Part shown: positions 61,535 to 64,000 of the stretch, one piece after another
How the letters are laid out: the number at the start of each line of letters is the position of its first letter
Numbering within the stretch: the stretch's first letter is position 1
Origin: Cetobacterium ceti
Lineage (GTDB): Bacteria; Fusobacteriota; Fusobacteriia; Fusobacteriales; Fusobacteriaceae
Length of the DNA stretch: 64,000 nucleotides
Direction of reading: 5' to 3'
Assembly (NCBI RefSeq): GCF_900167275.1
Contig: NZ_FUWX01000013.1
Coordinates: 1 to 64,000 of the forward strand
Made by a program: the position numbers and the translations under genes
Notes under the pieces: model-generated
What the model was told of the DNA's origin: nothing
What the model saw: the letters and a program-made list of their open reading frames with translations, nothing else
The model's database searches: none

Positions 61535-63088
61535 ATGTACATAAAAAAAGGAATACTTTTTACTAGCATTTTAGCTGGATTAATTTTAACTGGCTGCTCA
61601 AAGGATGAGAATACTAATATAAAAAATACAAAACAACAAGAACTATCTATATTTCTAATTAATAATGGAATGCCTTTAAATGCCGATTGGGATATTTATA
61701 AAGAAGCAGCCAAAGTAAATAATATAAAAATTACTTCCTATGCTTCTAAAAATAATACTGATGGCGTACAAGGATATAATCTTATGTTAGCTTCTAATGA
61801 GTTAGCTGATATTATTTCTCATAGAGTTCCAGACTTAGAAAAATTAGGTAACGAAGGTGGCGTTATTCCTTTAAATGATTTAATTGAAAAAAATGCTCCA
61901 AATATTAAAAAATTTATGGATAATAATCTAAAATTTAAAAAAAATATGGTTTCTGTAGATGGAAAAATTTATACAGTTCCTACATTTTATGATTACGATA
62001 AATCAAGAACTTCTTATGGATTATTTATAAGAATGGATTGGTTAAAAAAATATAATTTACCTATTCCAAAAACAATAGATCAATTAAAAAATGCATTAAT
62101 AACATTTAGAGATAATGATGCCAATGGAAATGGGAAAAAAGATGAAATAGGAATTTTTATTAGAGGTAATACAAAAAGTGTTTTAGAATATCTTCCATCT
62201 ATTTTTGGTGCTAGGCCTGTTAGAAGTTTTTATCTTCAAGAAAATGGAAAAGTTAATTATTCTCCACTAGATCCCAATTATAAAGATTCTATAAAAATTA
62301 TTGGAGAATGGTATAAAGAAGGGCTTATTGATACTGAAATATTTACAAGAGGATGGGGAGCTAGAGATGCTGTTTTACCTACTAACTTAGGTGCTTTCAC
62401 TTCTGACTGGTTTGGAAGTACTGCTAACTATAATAGCTTAAATAAGGTTATTCCTGGTTTTGAATTTCTACCAATAGAACCTTTAACTATAAAAGAAGGT
62501 GTAAAATCAAAAATCATGGCTAGAAATACTACAAATGAAAGTGGATGGGCAATTTCAGCTCAAGCAAAAAATCCTGAAGATGCTATGAAATTTATGGATT
62601 GGTGGTTTAGTCCTGAAGGAAGAAGAACTTGGAATTTTGGTATAGAAGGTAAACATTATACTATGATAAATGGAAGTCCTGTTTTCACTGATTATGTTCT
62701 TAAAAATCCTGAAGGAAAATCACCATTAGGTGTTCTTTATGAAGCAGGAGCACAAGTTGCAGGAGTAGGAGTTCAACAAGATGTAGAATATGAAAATCAA
62801 TGGGTAAGTGATATTGCTAAAAAAGGTTCTCAAATGTATATGCAACCAGGTATGATGGAAGAACAAATGCCTATTTTAAAATATACAACAGAGGAATTAA
62901 AAGAATTAGAAAAAATAATGGGAACCGTAAACCAAGTTACAGAAGAGAATTTACAAAAGTGGATTTTAGGATCTTCTGACATTGATAAAGATTGGCAAGG
63001 ATATGTTGAACAAATTCAACAAAATGGAATCAATAGAGCAATGGAAATTGTTCAAAAAGCTTATGATAGACAGGAAAATATAAAATAA
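61535..63088 (+). CDS. Lipid-anchored extracellular solute-binding protein (family 1, LplA/LipO-like)
   Basis: This 517-residue lipoprotein has the signal peptide and lipobox LTGC with acylated Cys21, followed by a Lys/Asn-rich linker. The mature part matches long oligosaccharide-binding proteins: LIEKNAPNIKKFM near residue 110, VDGKIYTVPTF, and the TFRDNDANGNGKKDEIGIF loop, a calcium-binding-like DxDxNxxxKDE segment seen in this group. Near the C-terminus are FMDWWFSPEGRR and NFGIEGKHYT. It would deliver oligosaccharides to an ABC importer beyond the window. A TTG at 61523 lies inside the ribosome binding site GGAGGAG, so the ATG at 61535 is the start. It is directly followed by a PL8 lyase. 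Confidence 0.9.
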   Translation: MYIKKGILFTSILAGLILTGCSKDENTNIKNTKQQELSIFLINNGMPLNADWDIYKEAAKVNNIKITSYASKNNTDGVQGYNLMLASNELADIISHRVPDLEKLGNEGGVIPLNDLIEKNAPNIKKFMDNNLKFKKNMVSVDGKIYTVPTFYDYDKSRTSYGLFIRMDWLKKYNLPIPKTIDQLKNALITFRDNDANGNGKKDEIGIFIRGNTKSVLEYLPSIFGARPVRSFYLQENGKVNYSPLDPNYKDSIKIIGEWYKEGLIDTEIFTRGWGARDAVLPTNLGAFTSDWFGSTANYNSLNKVIPGFEFLPIEPLTIKEGVKSKIMARNTTNESGWAISAQAKNPEDAMKFMDWWFSPEGRRTWNFGIEGKHYTMINGSPVFTDYVLKNPEGKSPLGVLYEAGAQVAGVGVQQDVEYENQWVSDIAKKGSQMYMQPGMMEEQMPILKYTTEELKELEKIMGTVNQVTEENLQKWILGSSDIDKDWQGYVEQIQQNGINRAMEIVQKAYDRQENIK

Positions 63089-64000
63089 ATGAAAAAAATT
63101 ATAAAAAAAAGAGAATTTTATTTAAGAAATACAACTAAAGAAAATATTAGTAGTGTTACTTTTAACATTGAAATTTTGAATAATTTGTCTAATGATATAG
63201 AAAAAATTCGAGATATTTATAAAATTTTATTAAATTTAGGAATTAATCATAAAAATACAAAAAATGCTCTAATAGTTTTAAAAGTATTATATTTTATTAG
63301 AAATAATTTTTATAATGAAACTTCTAAGGAGCATAGTAACTGGTGGCATTGGGAAATTGGTTATCCTCTTTTAATTTGTGATATTTTAATTCTTTTTAAT
63401 GATTATTATAAAGAGGAGGATATAAGAAATCTTCTAAGTCCAACTTTTTATTTTCAACCTAATCCAGAATATTCTGGAAATAATCCAGTAGCTATTCATC
63501 CCTCTGGCTCCCCCCTACGAAAAAGTACGGGGGGAAATAGAGTCGATCTATGTAAATTACATCTATTAAGAGGACTTCTTTTAAATGATTATTCTCAAAT
63601 AAAAGAAGCAATTAAAGCTTTATATCCTGTTTGGGAAATAAATAAAAATATTGATTTAAAAAATTTGGAAAATAGAGATGGATTTTATGAAGATGGCTCT
63701 TTTATTCAGCATGGATATGTTCCCTATGCTGGAACATATGGAAATGTTTTACTAAGTGGAATAGGAGAAATTTTTTATTTAATTAAAGGATTAAATTTAA
63801 TAAATCCTTTAGAAATACCCTTAATAGAAAGAATAAAAAAATCATTTGAGCCATTTCTATATAAAGGGTCTATGAGTGATTTAGTAAATGGTCGTGCTAT
63901 TACTAGAAATTATTCAAATCATAAAATTGCACACGACATTCTAAATTCTATTTTTTTAATATCAGATTTTTATGAATATAATGACAAAATATATCTTTTA
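63089..64000 (+). CDS. Polysaccharide lyase family 8 (hyaluronate/chondroitin lyase type), N-terminal part
   Basis: The frame starts one codon after the binding-protein stop and is open to the window end (304 codons, 3' end missing). The helical alpha/alpha toroid of PL8 is recognisable: NWWHWEIGYP near residue 90, GGNRVDLCKLHLLRG with the catalytic Asn near 150, and DGFYEDGSFIQHGYVPYAGTYGN. That last block carries the catalytic His and, nine residues on, Tyr. VNGRAITRNYSN carries the Arg. All four active-site positions of streptococcal hyaluronate lyase are kept. No signal peptide is seen at this start, so the enzyme may act in the cytoplasm or periplasm on imported oligosaccharides. Substrate within the family is open. 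Confidence 0.9.
   Translation, partial: MKKIIKKREFYLRNTTKENISSVTFNIEILNNLSNDIEKIRDIYKILLNLGINHKNTKNALIVLKVLYFIRNNFYNETSKEHSNWWHWEIGYPLLICDILILFNDYYKEEDIRNLLSPTFYFQPNPEYSGNNPVAIHPSGSPLRKSTGGNRVDLCKLHLLRGLLLNDYSQIKEAIKALYPVWEINKNIDLKNLENRDGFYEDGSFIQHGYVPYAGTYGNVLLSGIGEIFYLIKGLNLINPLEIPLIERIKKSFEPFLYKGSMSDLVNGRAITRNYSNHKIAHDILNSIFLISDFYEYNDKIYLL

Noticed and set aside
1-64000. Prophage, insertion sequence, integrase, tRNA or rRNA genes
   Set aside because: No transposase, integrase or phage structural proteins and no cloverleaf or rRNA segments were recognised on either strand.

Overview
The window is chromosomal DNA from a very A+T-rich, anaerobic, Gram-negative-type bacterium, most likely a member of the Fusobacteriota. 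Three things point there. The codon use is extremely A/T-biased. Outer-membrane proteins are present (a GDSL autotransporter and a FomA-like barrel ending in a terminal Phe) alongside genes typical of low-GC anaerobes: a [FeFe]-hydrogenase fusion, rubredoxin, rubrerythrin, formate-THF ligase, SpeF/PotE and the PFL/ACT pair. Ribosome binding sites are strong (AGGAGG) and many intrinsic terminators end in U-tracts. No rRNA, tRNA, CRISPR array, insertion sequence or prophage was seen. Most of the window is housekeeping and catabolic genes in short operons.

Layout. 1-8.2 kb: tail of a gene, a WYL regulator, an amino-acid permease, dut, the complete pabA-pabB-pabC operon for p-aminobenzoate, a PEBP protein, an azoreductase, an SRPBCC protein and a free rubredoxin. 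8.2-16.4 kb: a YgjP-like metalloprotease, a PLD-helicase protein resembling type IV restriction enzymes, and sbcCD. 16.4-23.9 kb: speF-potE (ornithine to putrescine), mgtC, a DnaQ-like exonuclease, a D-2-hydroxyacid dehydrogenase and a FetAB-type exporter. 24.1-30.2 kb: a [FeFe]-hydrogenase/rubredoxin/rubrerythrin fusion, small membrane proteins, an Ala/Gly:Na+ symporter and fhs. 30.4-34.2 kb: a GntR/FCD regulator, glycerate kinase and a GntP permease. 34.3-37.6 kb: a 1089-residue GDSL autotransporter. 37.6-45 kb: Crp/Fnr regulator with MFS transporter, a CcdA-TlpA fusion, nitroreductase, a Cys-rich protein, a thioredoxin-reductase-like flavoprotein lacking its CxxC, and an alpha/beta hydrolase. 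45.2-51.6 kb: a decayed ROK regulator beside an SSS symporter, then glyA, nox and a MATE pump divergent from its MerR regulator. 52.5-56.6 kb: a Met-rich exported protein, a FomA-like porin preceded by a cyclic-di-GMP (GEMM-I) riboswitch, a lysophospholipase-like hydrolase and yaaA. 56.7-64 kb: NhaC, an Hfq/Sm-like protein, alanine dehydrogenase, the UPF0210/ACT pair, and the start of a polysaccharide locus (lipid-anchored binding protein plus a PL8 lyase cut by the window end).

Themes. Amino-acid and one-carbon metabolism recur (pabABC, fhs, glyA, Ala/Gly symporter, alanine dehydrogenase, ornithine decarboxylase). Oxygen and peroxide defence also recurs (hydrogenase-rubrerythrin, rubredoxin, NADH oxidase, YaaA, azoreductase, nitroreductase, possible FetAB iron export). 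The most notable signals are the riboswitch whose P1 strand is shared with a terminator upstream of the porin, the hydrogenase-rubrerythrin fusion with its repeated operator, the divergent Sm-like protein, a hairpin that masks the ribosome binding site of a 46-residue membrane peptide, and the PLD-helicase protein. Several annotated starts were moved from the longest open frame to an internal ATG/GTG because a good ribosome binding site lies just before it.
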